DNA of 64,000 nucleotides, taken from the NCBI GenBank assembly GCA_900539185.1, contig UQBG01000001.1, forward strand, positions 62,001 through 126,000, read 5' to 3'. This DNA is from an uncultured Clostridium sp. Its GTDB lineage: Bacteria; Bacillota; Clostridia; Lachnospirales; Lachnospiraceae. The notes below the pieces were generated by a model. The model made no database searches. It was not told where the DNA came from and saw nothing but the letters and a program-made list of their open reading frames with translations. Within the stretch, counting starts at the first letter, position 1. The number at the start of each line of letters is the position of its first letter. Position numbers and translations under genes: made by a program. Positions 26,113-34,233 of the stretch are shown here, piece by piece.

Positions 26113-26742
26113 TCATTCATGATCAATCTTTCCCAGACGATTGAGCGGCCACAGACGAAAAACGGCTCTTCCCTGAATCTCATCTCTGGTAATCATCCCT
26201 ACATTTTCATATCGACTATCCTGACTGTTATTCCGATTGTCTCCCAGTACAAAGTATTCGTTTTCACCAATGGTGACCGGCTGTGCCGCCAGCCCCCGCT
26301 TGGACTCCTGAATCACTTCATTTCCATAATGCTCCGACAATGCTTCGCCTTCATTATGAATCGTTCCGTCTGCATTCTGATACAGGGTTTCTTCCGTTCC
26401 GATATAGATTGTTCCATCCGGATCGATATAAACCGTTTCTCCCGGCAGTCCGATGATTCGCTTAATATAGTACGTATTCTCATCCTGATACGGAAATACT
26501 ATAATGTCATACCGCTGCGGATCCTGAAACCGATATGTTAACTTATCCAGCCAGACACTTTCCCCATCATGTAATGTACTCTCCATGGAGTGGCCGATCA
26601 CCTCAGACCGTCTGCCCACAAAGTTCCAGATCAGACATACTAGCAGGGCGATTCCTGCAATGTACAGCACGATTTTAATCAATTCATGGCGGACATGAAG
26701 TTCATCATCATATTCCACCTGATTTTTCTGAATAATACCCAT
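26113..26742 (-). CDS. lepB: Signal peptidase I (second copy)
   Basis: A 209-residue type I signal peptidase with one N-terminal membrane segment (IVLYIAGIALLVCLIWNF, about 25-45). The serine motif is GHSMESTLHDGESV (near residue 51), the lysine motif YYIKRIIGLPGETV (near 90), and the box GDNRNNSQDSR is near 170. The Ser motif has SMES where SMEP is usual, which may alter specificity. It is separated from the first lepB by rbgA. SD AAAGGAAG precedes the ATG. Confidence 0.93.
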   Translation of the reverse strand: MGIIQKNQVEYDDELHVRHELIKIVLYIAGIALLVCLIWNFVGRRSEVIGHSMESTLHDGESVWLDKLTYRFQDPQRYDIIVFPYQDENTYYIKRIIGLPGETVYIDPDGTIYIGTEETLYQNADGTIHNEGEALSEHYGNEVIQESKRGLAAQPVTIGENEYFVLGDNRNNSQDSRYENVGMITRDEIQGRAVFRLWPLNRLGKIDHE

Positions 26743-26777
26743 ATGCTTCCTTTCAATGGATCTTCTACTTCATCAGT

Positions 26778-27620
26778 CTATTCGGGACGTTCCAATGTCA
26801 TACGTCCCAGCTTTCCATTTCTGTAATTCTCCAACAGAATCGCCGCTGCCTTATCGTAGTCGGGCTGATCTCCCTTTAACTTACACTGCCGGTTCTCGGC
26901 GATCTGGGACAGAATCGCATAGCTTTCCGCCGATTCATCCGCACGGTAATTCTCAGCTAAAACCCCCGGATAATTCTTTACCAGATACGAAATGAGTTCC
27001 AGTGCCAGTTCCTGAATATTCAGGATATCATCCTTGATGGAACCGATCAGTGCCAGCCGCACACCTACCTGCTGATCTTCAAATTTCGGCCAGAGAATTC
27101 CCGGTGTGTCCAACAGTTCTACGTTTTTATTCATTCGGATCCACTGCTTTCCCTTCGTCACACCCGGTTTGTTCCCGGTCTTTGTACAGGCCTTACCCGC
27201 ATAAGAATTGATAAAGGTCGACTTTCCGACATTCGGAATGCCTACGATCATAGCCCGGATCGGCCGATTCAGGATTCCACGCTTCCGATCCCGTTCAATC
27301 TTCTCCTTACAGGTTTCCTGTATAACACCTGTTATCGCCTTTATACCCGCTCCGGATCTGGCATTGATCTTTGCAACCGCGAAGCCCTTCTTCTGATAAT
27401 ACTGTTCCCACTGTGCAGTAATTTTGTCATCTGCCAGATCCACCTTATTTAACAGGATCAGCCGGAACTTGTTCTTCGCCAGTTCGTCAATATCCGGATT
27501 CTTGCTGCTATACGGAACCCTCGCATCTACCAGCTCGATCACAATATCTATAAGCTTTATATCCTCCTGCATCATACGGACAGCCTTTGTCATATGACCA
27601 GGATACCACTGTATATTCAT
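26778..27620 (-). CDS. rbgA: Ribosome biogenesis GTPase RbgA (YlqF)
   Basis: A 280-residue circularly permuted GTPase. The G4 motif NKVDLAD comes first (near 58), then G1 GIPNVGKSTFINS (near 127) and G3 DTPGILWPKF (near 176). RbgA acts late in 50S assembly. N-terminal MNIQWYPGHMTKAVR is diagnostic. The start overlaps the stop of the upstream lepB by four bases, and the second lepB follows. The last residues form the helical C-terminal domain. Confidence 0.96.
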   Translation of the reverse strand: MNIQWYPGHMTKAVRMMQEDIKLIDIVIELVDARVPYSSKNPDIDELAKNKFRLILLNKVDLADDKITAQWEQYYQKKGFAVAKINARSGAGIKAITGVIQETCKEKIERDRKRGILNRPIRAMIVGIPNVGKSTFINSYAGKACTKTGNKPGVTKGKQWIRMNKNVELLDTPGILWPKFEDQQVGVRLALIGSIKDDILNIQELALELISYLVKNYPGVLAENYRADESAESYAILSQIAENRQCKLKGDQPDYDKAAAILLENYRNGKLGRMTLERPE

Positions 27621-28231
27621 AGTTTACCTCTCGTCTGCTTCGGAAACCACCGATAGCTTACCTTTCCCAATATCTCATTTTCCAGAATATTCCCCATATT
27701 AGCGAATCTGGAATCCTCACTGTTATTCACATTATCGCCCAGCACGAAATACTCACCCTTTCCCAGCGTGACGCCATCCAGTGCCAGACCTTCTGTCGAT
27801 ATCTTCTCATCAAACGGCAGTCCGGTCAATACTACCCCATCGATAAAGATATAGCCATCCTGTATCGTAACTGTTTCTCCCGGCAGCCCGATCACCCGTT
27901 TTACATTGTAATAACTGTTATCGCCCTCGCGCAGTTTAAATGCCACCATATCAAACCGTTTTGGCTCCCCAAACAGATACTGCACCTTATTTACGATCAC
28001 CAGATCTCCGCTCTGAAGGGTCGGTTCCATGGACTGTCCTACGATCCGCAGTGTCTGCCAACCAAAATTTACCAGACTATAGCCCAGGATCACTACGATC
28101 AGTATGGATACCGCATAGCTTCCCAGTGTCCGTATCAGTTGACGCTTATTGATTTCCTTTTTTTCTCTGGTGTGCCGCAGACGATTCCGATTGGCCCGCA
28201 GATATGCACGTCTTCCACCACGTCTTCTCAT
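27617..28231 (-). CDS. lepB: Signal peptidase I (first copy)
   Basis: A 204-residue type I signal peptidase. A basic N-terminus (MRRRGGRRAYLRANRNR) precedes one membrane span (about 32-52, GSYAVSILIVVILGYSLV). The catalytic Ser is in GQSMEPTLQSGDLV (near 65), the Lys in YYNVKRVIGLPGETV (near 107), and the GDNVNNSEDSR box is near 172. All catalytic parts look intact. It starts an operon with rbgA, the second lepB and rnhB; a sigma-A-like promoter lies about 45 bases upstream. Confidence 0.95.
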   Translation of the reverse strand: MRRRGGRRAYLRANRNRLRHTREKKEINKRQLIRTLGSYAVSILIVVILGYSLVNFGWQTLRIVGQSMEPTLQSGDLVIVNKVQYLFGEPKRFDMVAFKLREGDNSYYNVKRVIGLPGETVTIQDGYIFIDGVVLTGLPFDEKISTEGLALDGVTLGKGEYFVLGDNVNNSEDSRFANMGNILENEILGKVSYRWFPKQTRGKL

Positions 28232-28275
28232 TATGCTCCCACTTTCTATCTTCTATACCTACTGTTCATTGTTTA

Positions 28276-28305
28276 AATATACTCCGTTTCCCCTTGTCTC
28301 CGCAA
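28276..28305 (-). promoter_or_regulatory. Promoter of the lepB-rbgA-lepB-rnhB operon
   Basis: Minus strand TTGCGG (28305-28300), 18 bases, TATATT (28281-28276), between the rplS terminator and the lepB start. Fair match. Confidence 0.5.
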
Positions 28306-28323
28306 GAGGAAATCGATGACACG

Positions 28324-28356
28324 AAAAAAGCAGGGAACTCACGCTCCCTGCCCTTT
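28324..28356 (-). terminator. Intrinsic terminator of rplS
   Basis: On the minus strand GCAGGGA (28351-28345), an eight-base loop, TCCCTGC (28336-28330), then T6. It ends the monocistronic rplS transcript 16-48 bases after the stop codon. Confidence 0.85.
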
Positions 28357-28371
28357 TGCTAATTACAGCAA

Positions 28372-28719
28372 TTATTTTACTAATTCCTTAACCTTAGCGC
28401 TCTTACCAACACGATCACGTAAGTAGTTCAACTTTGCTCTACGAACCTTACCATGTCTGACAACCTCAACCTTTGCTACATTTGGAGAATGTAATGGCCA
28501 GGTTCTCTCAACACCGGTACCGTTAGAAGTCTTTCTTACTGTGAAAGTCTCTCTGTTGCTGCCGCCCTGTCTCTTTAATACAGTTCCCTCGAAGATCTGA
28601 ATTCTTTCGCGGTTACCTTCCTTAACCTTAGCATGAACACGTACTGTGTCACCTACGTTAAACTCCGGTACTTCTGTCTTGCACTGAGCAGCCTCAATGT
28701 TCTTGATAATATCGTTCAT
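28372..28719 (-). CDS. rplS: 50S ribosomal protein L19
   Basis: A 115-residue L19. Hallmarks are FNVGDTVRVHAKVKEGNRER, QIFEGTVLKRQGG and VGKSAKVKELV. ATG 28719 is chosen because GGAGG lies eight bases upstream; a longer frame from 28755 runs into the leader. The gene has its own promoter, leader and terminator. In many Firmicutes rplS directly follows trmD; here an oppositely oriented oxidoreductase gene separates them. Confidence 0.97.
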   Translation of the reverse strand: MNDIIKNIEAAQCKTEVPEFNVGDTVRVHAKVKEGNRERIQIFEGTVLKRQGGSNRETFTVRKTSNGTGVERTWPLHSPNVAKVEVVRHGKVRRAKLNYLRDRVGKSAKVKELVK

Positions 28720-28790
28720 TTGTGTGACCTCCTTATTATTCAGACGTTCTTGCAAAGCCTGTTCGCAGAGGACCGTCCACTTCTCACAAC
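28720..28790 (-). promoter_or_regulatory. L19 mRNA leader (probable autoregulatory structure)
   Basis: The 70-base untranslated leader of rplS contains GACGGTCCTCTGCGAACAGG and a later ACGTC that can pair with GACG, in keeping with the structured L19 leaders known upstream of Firmicutes rplS. The identification rests on position and recalled features, not on a covariance search. Confidence 0.45.
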
Positions 28791-28796
28791 TTCACT

Positions 28797-28825
28797 AATG
28801 TACCATAGATTCACCCGGATTGCAA
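28797..28825 (-). promoter_or_regulatory. Sigma-A promoter of rplS
   Basis: TTGCAA (28825-28820), 17 bases, TACATT (28802-28797) on the minus strand. It overlaps the upstream region of the divergent oxidoreductase promoter, whose -35 starts at 28835. Confidence 0.6.
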
Positions 28826-28834
28826 GCCTAATAT

Positions 28835-28863
28835 TTGACATTTCTTATGAAATTCGATACATT
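28835..28863 (+). promoter_or_regulatory. Sigma-A promoter of the FAD oxidoreductase gene
   Basis: Perfect -35 TTGACA (28835-28840), 17 bases, TACATT (28858-28863). It is divergent from the rplS promoter; the two -35 boxes are only 9 bases apart. Confidence 0.65.
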
Positions 28864-28914
28864 TAAGATACTTTACAGTATACGTGAACAAATGTAAAAA
28901 AGGAAGTACCTAAC

Positions 28915-30555
28915 ATGAGTAAATCAATCATTATAATCGGTGGCGGTGTTGCAGGCTTAAGTGCCGGTATTTACGGGCAGATGGCTGGTTTTGACACCAC
29001 CATTTACGAGAAGAACGGAATCCCGGGCGGTAACTGCTCCGGCTGGAGTCGAAACGGCTACCACATCGACAACTGTCTGCACTGGCTCACCGGAACCTTA
29101 GATGATACCATGCAGAACCAGATCTGGAGAGATCTGGGTGTACTGGGAGATGGTATCGCGATTATCAAGCGGGATTCCTTCTTCTGCTCGGAATGGGGCG
29201 GACAACGCATCTATCTCTGGCGGGATCTGGAACGAACCCGACAGGATATGCTGGCACTGTCACCGGAGGACGAACATGAGATCAACTGTTTCATTGACTA
29301 TGTCCGACTGGCGGATACCGTCCTGACCTCCCGCAGTGAACCAAAAGAACTCCTGCATACGATCAGTGAAATGAACTTCTCTCTCACACATGGGGAAATG
29401 GCGAAGGCATTTATTGAATATATCGGTCTGAATCTGGAGGAGCTGGCAAACCGCTTTCAGCATCCGCTCCTACAGAAGATCTTTTTAGACTTTATGGCAA
29501 AGGACTATGAGGCCTATTGGCTGGTTCTGGCCTATTCCTTCTTTGTAACCGGCAACGGGGATCTGCCGGAGGGTGGTTCGATGGGAATGGTTCGCCATAT
29601 GCGTGACACCTATCTCCGGCTGGGTGGCCGTCTGGAGTTAAACACACCGGTAGAACAAATCCTGATCAATAAAAAGAAGTTTGAGATAGAACCGATTCTC
29701 TCTCCATTCCGCGACCTGACACTCAAGGAACTGGCCGAACGGGTAAAGGATGGTACGATCAGCCGGAAGACTGCAAAGCAGCTTCAAAAAGAAACAAACC
29801 GAAAAAAACCGAAGAAGTTCTTTGCCCGGAATGCAGATGGTGTGCTCTTGTACAACGGCTCCGTAAGAAAAGCAGACTATATCATCTGCGCCTGTGATAT
29901 CAACTATACCTTTCGACAGCTCTTAAAAAAGAAATACACACCTGCTTCGATCCGCAAGGTTTATAAAGACAAAAAACAGTACCCACTATACAGCTCCTTT
30001 CAGGTTGCCTTCTCCGTAGATGGTCTTCTGCCGGAGGTCGATGATACCGTCAGCTTTGACTGCAGTCCGCTGGATGTCGGACTCTGCCGGGTGGATCGCA
30101 TCTGCGTTAAGAACTATCGAGGCTACGGTGATTATATCGCACCGGTCGGAAAGACCGTGATCCAGTGCAGTATCGTCCAGTATGAACGGGACTATAAGTA
30201 CTGGAACCGCCTGTATCAGAAGCGGGATCAGTATCTGCGCGCCAAGCAGAACACTGCAGAAGCCATCAAGATGCGGATAGAAACCCGTTTTCCGGAATAC
30301 GAAGGCCGTCTTCATCTTCTGGATGTATGGACCCCCGCCTCCTATGCCAAACGGATCAATGACTATAAGGGAGCTTATATGCGTTTTATAACGAAAGCAA
30401 CCAGTACCAATGCATTCTTATCCTCGGATGTCCGTGGACTCCGCAATGTTTATCTGGCCAATCATTGGCTTCGCTATCCGGGTGGTGTACCAACCGCTGC
30501 ATACATGGGAAAAATCGCTGTGAAAGCGATCGAAAAAATCGAAGGGATGAGCTAA
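28915..30555 (+). CDS. CrtI/phytoene-desaturase-like NAD(P)/FAD oxidoreductase
   Basis: A 546-residue flavoprotein. The N-terminal dinucleotide-binding motif IIIIGGGVAGLSAGIYGQMAG and the following YEKNGIPGGNCSGWSRNGY match the CrtI/carotenoid isomerase-like family. A second FAD-contact region lies at the C-terminus, WLRYPGGVPTAAYMGKIA. The substrate is unknown; many gut Firmicutes have such genes without a carotenoid pathway, and no carotenoid gene is in this window. SD AAGGAAG precedes the ATG. The stop codon lies in the loop of a bidirectional terminator shared with trmD. It interrupts the usual trmD-rplS order. Confidence 0.85.
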   Translation: MSKSIIIIGGGVAGLSAGIYGQMAGFDTTIYEKNGIPGGNCSGWSRNGYHIDNCLHWLTGTLDDTMQNQIWRDLGVLGDGIAIIKRDSFFCSEWGGQRIYLWRDLERTRQDMLALSPEDEHEINCFIDYVRLADTVLTSRSEPKELLHTISEMNFSLTHGEMAKAFIEYIGLNLEELANRFQHPLLQKIFLDFMAKDYEAYWLVLAYSFFVTGNGDLPEGGSMGMVRHMRDTYLRLGGRLELNTPVEQILINKKKFEIEPILSPFRDLTLKELAERVKDGTISRKTAKQLQKETNRKKPKKFFARNADGVLLYNGSVRKADYIICACDINYTFRQLLKKKYTPASIRKVYKDKKQYPLYSSFQVAFSVDGLLPEVDDTVSFDCSPLDVGLCRVDRICVKNYRGYGDYIAPVGKTVIQCSIVQYERDYKYWNRLYQKRDQYLRAKQNTAEAIKMRIETRFPEYEGRLHLLDVWTPASYAKRINDYKGAYMRFITKATSTNAFLSSDVRGLRNVYLANHWLRYPGGVPTAAYMGKIAVKAIEKIEGMS

Positions 30556-30569
30556 ACTACTCATCCCTT
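30542..30569. terminator. Bidirectional terminator between the oxidoreductase and trmD
   Basis: A perfect 10-bp stem AAGGGATGAG (30542-30551) and CTCATCCCTT (30560-30569) with an 8-base loop. T5 follows on the plus strand and TTTTTT on the minus strand three bases past the arm. The plus-strand stop codon falls in the loop and the trmD stop in the right arm. Confidence 0.85.
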
Positions 30570-31244
30570 TTTCAACAGATCTGGTCGTCGCTCCATCGTC
30601 CGCTTCACTGCCTGCTCATGTCGCCACGCCTCTATATTCGCATGATGCCCGGATAACAGGATATCCGGCACCCGCTTTCCCATGAACACTTCCGGTCTGG
30701 TATACTGTGGATATTCCAGCAGATTCTCGTGAAAGGATTCAAATTCCGCCGACACCTCATTATTCAGTACCCCCGGTACCAGTCTGGAGATACAGTCAAT
30801 CATCACCATCGCCGGAAGCTCTCCTCCGGTCAGTACATAGTCTCCGATTGATATATTGTCTGTTACGATCATTTCCAGAATCCGTTCATCAACACCTTCA
30901 TAATGTCCACAAAGGATGATCAGATCTTCCTCCTGTGCCAGATCTTCCGCTATGCTCTGTCGGAAGGTCTGTCCCTGTGGTGTCATATATACCACCCGCG
31001 GCTGCTTTCCGATCTGATCCGTAATATGCTTCCATGTCCGATAGATCGGCTCTGCCTGCATGACCATCCCGGCACCACCGCCGTATGGATAATCATCGAC
31101 ATGTCCATGCTTCTCGGTCGTAAAGTCCCGGATATTCACTGCTTCTATATCGATCAGATGATTCTTCATTGCCCGTCCCGTGATACTGGTGGACAGCCCC
31201 TGCATAATCATCTCCGGAAATAGTGTCATTACATGAAATCTCAT
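30561..31244 (-). CDS. trmD: tRNA (guanine37-N1)-methyltransferase
   Basis: A 227-residue SPOUT methyltransferase that makes m1G37 in tRNAs and prevents frameshifting. The knot motifs are visible: MRFHVMTLFPEMI at the start, DDYPYGGGAGMVMQ near 49, LCGHYEGVDERI near 112 and SIGDYVLTGGELPAMVMID near 131. The true ATG is 31244, overlapping the rimM stop as ATGA; the open frame upstream is inside rimM. It is the last gene of the ylxM-ffh-rpsP-khpA-rimM-trmD operon. Confidence 0.96.
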   Translation of the reverse strand: MRFHVMTLFPEMIMQGLSTSITGRAMKNHLIDIEAVNIRDFTTEKHGHVDDYPYGGGAGMVMQAEPIYRTWKHITDQIGKQPRVVYMTPQGQTFRQSIAEDLAQEEDLIILCGHYEGVDERILEMIVTDNISIGDYVLTGGELPAMVMIDCISRLVPGVLNNEVSAEFESFHENLLEYPQYTRPEVFMGKRVPDILLSGHHANIEAWRHEQAVKRTMERRPDLLKKG

Positions 31245-31750
31245 TCCAGCATTCCTTTCATCAAACGTACCGTTACTCTCGGTTCTTCCACATCTACGTC
31301 GAGTATGCACTGTGGAATCGCCGGAATCAGAAGTTCCTTTCCGTCCTCCATTCGAACCACATATACATCATTGGCTCCCGTCTCCATTACATCGGTAAGG
31401 GTTCCCAGACAGGTTCCGTCCTCTTCATATACCTTTGCATCTATAATATCTGCGATGTAGAACTCTCCTTCTTCCAGAGGAACTGCATTCTCTCTGCTTA
31501 CCCATAGTCCTGCACCCTTGTACTTTTCGATATCATTTATATTATCATAGCCCTTAAACTTCAGAATCGCCTGATTTTTAAAGAACTTGCAGCCTTCTAC
31601 TTCAACCGGCAGCTTCTGCTTTCCGGTATCGATCATACATTCCTTTAACCAGCGGAAGCGATCCAGATCATCCGTCGTGGGATATACCTTTACCTCACCG
31701 CGAATACCATGTGTACTCGTAATTACGCCTACCTTTAACCAATCTTCCAT
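31241..31750 (-). CDS. rimM: 16S rRNA processing protein RimM
   Basis: A 169-residue RimM with the N-terminal RimM domain (VGVITSTHGIRGEVKVYPTTDD) and a C-terminal PRC-barrel (FYIADIIDAKVYEEDG...GKELLIPAIPQCILDVDVE). It helps mature the 30S head by binding S19. SD AGGAGAAG precedes the ATG at 31750. A long hairpin separates it from khpA. Confidence 0.96.
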   Translation of the reverse strand: MEDWLKVGVITSTHGIRGEVKVYPTTDDLDRFRWLKECMIDTGKQKLPVEVEGCKFFKNQAILKFKGYDNINDIEKYKGAGLWVSRENAVPLEEGEFYIADIIDAKVYEEDGTCLGTLTDVMETGANDVYVVRMEDGKELLIPAIPQCILDVDVEEPRVTVRLMKGMLE

Positions 31751-31786
31751 CTACTTCTCCTTGCCTCTTCGCCACATATTAGCATA

Positions 31787-31824
31787 AGAGACCACTCCAG
31801 GAGTTTCCTCCGGTGGTGGTCTCT
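31787..31824 (-). promoter_or_regulatory. Intercistronic hairpin between khpA and rimM
   Basis: A perfect 9-bp outer stem AGAGACCAC (31824-31816) and GTGGTCTCT (31795-31787) with an inner GGAG/CTCC stem. There is no U-run, so it is not a standard terminator. It may set mRNA stability or the ratio of the ribosomal-protein part to the rimM-trmD part of the operon. Confidence 0.6.
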
Positions 31825-31832
31825 CGTCATCG

Positions 31833-32060
31833 TTATCCGATTTTTACTTCAACCTTTTTGTCACTCTTTGACGCTGCTGCTTTTACAACTGTACGAATGG
31901 ACTTCGCAATGGAACCTTGCTTTCCAATTACCTTCCCCATATCATCGGCCGCAACCTTCAATTCAATGGTAATGACATCATCGGACTCAGTCTGAGTTAC
32001 AACAACCTCATCTGGGTGAGCAACTAGGGATTTTGCAATGAATTCTACTAATTCAACCAT
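31833..32060 (-). CDS. khpA: KhpA, KH-domain RNA-binding protein (YlqC)
   Basis: A 75-residue single type-2 KH protein. The GxxG-type loop is visible in DDMGKVIGKQGSIAKSIRTVV. KhpA pairs with KhpB/EloR in Firmicutes and binds small RNAs and mRNAs. It lies 14 bases after rpsP, as usual. SD GGGAGG precedes the ATG. Confidence 0.95.
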   Translation of the reverse strand: MVELVEFIAKSLVAHPDEVVVTQTESDDVITIELKVAADDMGKVIGKQGSIAKSIRTVVKAAASKSDKKVEVKIG

Positions 32061-32074
32061 AAGGACAAACCTCC

Positions 32075-32320
32075 CTACTTTTCAATGCCAGCATGCTTCA
32101 GAAGCTTTGCAACGGTCTCTGTTGGCTGTGCGCCTGTAGCTAACCATTTCTTAGTAGCTTCTTCGTCAAACTTAATAACACTTGGTTCCTGATTTGGGTC
32201 GTAAGTACCGATCTCTTCGATAAATCTACCATCTCTTGGTGATCTGGCATCAGCAACGACTACTCTATAGAAAGGAGCCTTCTTGTGTCCCATTCTCTTT
32301 AAACGAATCTTTACTGCCAT
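32075..32320 (-). CDS. rpsP: 30S ribosomal protein S16
   Basis: An 81-residue S16, beginning MAVKIRLKRMGHKKAPFY and containing VVADARSPRDGRFIEEIG. ATG 32320 is chosen (AGGAGG seven to eight bases upstream, GGAGGTGCAAAAG); the ATG three codons earlier lies inside that spacer. It sits between ffh and khpA. Confidence 0.98.
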   Translation of the reverse strand: MAVKIRLKRMGHKKAPFYRVVVADARSPRDGRFIEEIGTYDPNQEPSVIKFDEEATKKWLATGAQPTETVAKLLKHAGIEK

Positions 32321-32370
32321 CTTTTGCACCTCCTTAAATAATATTTCTATAATAAATGATTATAGGCTTA

Positions 32371-33705
32371 CTAAAATGGGAATCGCATTCCCCGGCGTTT
32401 CTTACCGCCCATCATTCCGGAAAACTGCTTCATCATCTTCTTTGACTGTTCAAACTGTTTCACAAAACGATTCACTTCTGAGATATCCACACCGGCTCCG
32501 GCTGCGATCCTGCGCTTCCGGCTCACACTCATGATATCCGGGTTTGCCCGTTCCTCCGGTGTCATGGAAAGAATGATCGCCTTCGGATGCTTTGCTGCAT
32601 TCTCATCGATCTCCACATTCTTCATCTGGCTTCCCATCCCCGGCAGCATCGACAGCATCTGCTGCATACCGCCCATCTTATCCATCTGTTCGATACTATC
32701 CAGAAAGTCATTATAGTCAAACCCATTCTTCTTGATCTTTCTGGTCATTTCCTTGGCTTTATCTTCATCGATCGCGGCGGTTGCCTTCTCGATCAGGGAC
32801 TCTACATCTCCCATGCCCAGAATTCGGCTTGCCATTCTGTCCGGATAAAACTGCTCCAGATCCGACAGCTTCTCGCCCATACCTATATATAAAATCGGTT
32901 TTCCGGTGACTGCTCGTATCGAAAGTGCCGCACCGCCTCTGGCATCACCGTCTAACTTCGTTAGGACTACGCCATCGATCCCGATCTTATCATTAAAGTT
33001 TGTTGCTACATTTACTGCATCCTGACCGGTCATAGCATCCACAGTCAGTAATGTATAGGTCACAGCTACCTGTTTCTTAATCTCTTCCAGTTCTTCCATC
33101 ATGGCTTCATCGACATGCAGACGACCGGCGGTATCCAAAAACACCAGATTCTGATGGTTCTTCGCAGCATGTTCCACTGCCGCTTTTGCAATATCTACCG
33201 GGCTATGATTATCCCCCATGGTAAATACCGGAACGCCAACCTTTTCACCATTGATCTCCAACTGTTTGATTGCTGCCGGACGATATACATCCAGTGCCAC
33301 CAGAAGTGGTTTCTTACCCTTATTCTTAAACTGTCCGGCCAGCTTTGCGGCGGTTGTTGTTTTACCGGCACCCTGCAGACCACACATCATAACTATCGTT
33401 ATCTCATTTGAAGGTAACATTTTGATCTCCGTTGTTTCCGATCCCATGAGAGTTACCATCTCTTCCTTTACGATCTTCACAACCATCTGACCCGGATTCA
33501 GTCCGTTCAGCACATCCTGTCCGACTGCCCGTTCACTCACCGTCTGGATAAACTGCTTTACTACCTTGAAGTTTACGTCTGCCTCCAGCAGTGCCCGCTT
33601 CACTTCCTTCATGGCCTCCTGTACGTCTTTTTCTGTTAACGCACCCTTGCTCCGCAGCTTCTTGAATACATTCTGCAATTTTTCCGATAAACTGTCAAAT
33701 GCCAT
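32371..33705 (-). CDS. ffh: Signal recognition particle GTPase Ffh
   Basis: A 444-residue SRP54 protein. The N domain is followed by the G domain with GLQGAGKTTTAAKLAG near 107, DTAGRLHVDE near 190 and TKLDGDARGGAALS near 248, then the Met-rich M domain (IEQMDKMGGMQQMLSMLPGM) that binds signal peptides and SRP RNA. SD GGAGGCC precedes the ATG. It follows ylxM by nine bases. Confidence 0.98.
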   Translation of the reverse strand: MAFDSLSEKLQNVFKKLRSKGALTEKDVQEAMKEVKRALLEADVNFKVVKQFIQTVSERAVGQDVLNGLNPGQMVVKIVKEEMVTLMGSETTEIKMLPSNEITIVMMCGLQGAGKTTTAAKLAGQFKNKGKKPLLVALDVYRPAAIKQLEINGEKVGVPVFTMGDNHSPVDIAKAAVEHAAKNHQNLVFLDTAGRLHVDEAMMEELEEIKKQVAVTYTLLTVDAMTGQDAVNVATNFNDKIGIDGVVLTKLDGDARGGAALSIRAVTGKPILYIGMGEKLSDLEQFYPDRMASRILGMGDVESLIEKATAAIDEDKAKEMTRKIKKNGFDYNDFLDSIEQMDKMGGMQQMLSMLPGMGSQMKNVEIDENAAKHPKAIILSMTPEERANPDIMSVSRKRRIAAGAGVDISEVNRFVKQFEQSKKMMKQFSGMMGGKKRRGMRFPF

Positions 33706-33714
33706 TCAGGCCTC

Positions 33715-34077
33715 CTAATACTCTTCTACTATCTCTCTTGATAACTGTTCCATCGCTTCGATCCGATCAACCAGTGCCGCATCTGCATTGGCTTTCTTCA
33801 GTTCCTTTGCGATCTCCTGTATCCTGGCTACCTTCTTCTGCGTATTCCGGAACTTTTCTACCAGCTTCAGCTTCTCTTCATACTCAGACAGAAGCTTATC
33901 ACAACGTTTGATCAAGTCATACACGCCCTGTCGACTGATGCCTTCCATCTCGCCTACCTCTGCATAAGACATATCATTAAATACGATATCCTCGTAGATC
34001 CGCTTCTGATGTTCTGTTAATAATTCGCCGTAGAAGTCATATAACATAGACTGCTGCAGGATCCGTTCCATCTCCAT
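33715..34077 (-). CDS. ylxM: YlxM/p13-like helix-turn-helix protein (UPF0122)
   Basis: A 120-residue DNA-binding-like protein with region-4-type helix-turn-helix YAEVGEMEGISRQGVYDLIKR near residues 38-58 and a C-terminal coiled coil. It is conserved upstream of ffh and linked to SRP function. ATG 34077 is chosen because AAGGAG sits eight bases upstream; the GTG at 34086 directly abuts that SD. It is the first gene of the operon and has a perfect-consensus promoter. Confidence 0.9.
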   Translation of the reverse strand: MEMERILQQSMLYDFYGELLTEHQKRIYEDIVFNDMSYAEVGEMEGISRQGVYDLIKRCDKLLSEYEEKLKLVEKFRNTQKKVARIQEIAKELKKANADAALVDRIEAMEQLSREIVEEY

Positions 34078-34119
34078 GAACGCCACTCCTTGTAAAGGTT
34101 ATTTGCTTTACACGTTGCT

Positions 34120-34174
34120 ATTATATAGACACAAATGGGGTTTGTCAAGTATAAATGCTTGACAAACCCCATTT
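34120..34174 (-). promoter_or_regulatory. Perfect-consensus sigma-A promoter embedded in a 17-bp hairpin
   Basis: On the minus strand TTGACA (34148-34143), exactly 17 bases, TATAAT (34125-34120): full consensus. The -35 lies in one arm of a perfect 17-bp inverted repeat (34133-34149 and 34158-34174, loop 8). In plus orientation the hairpin is followed by T7, in minus orientation only by TTTG. It stands after the SPKTG surface-protein gene and before ylxM. Confidence 0.85.
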
Positions 34175-34233
34175 TTTTGTTTTTCATCTTAATTCACTCT
34201 TTTGAAATGGTTTCGTTGTCTAACTGCACATTT

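Noticed and set aside
31245..31310. N-terminal extension of TrmD (22 extra codons)
   Set aside because: The extension lies wholly inside rimM and TrmD proteins start at MRFHVMTLFP, with an ATGA overlap.
34133..34174. Terminator of a plus-strand gene
   Set aside because: The T7 run points that way, but no plausible plus-strand gene lies to its left; listed instead with the ylxM promoter.
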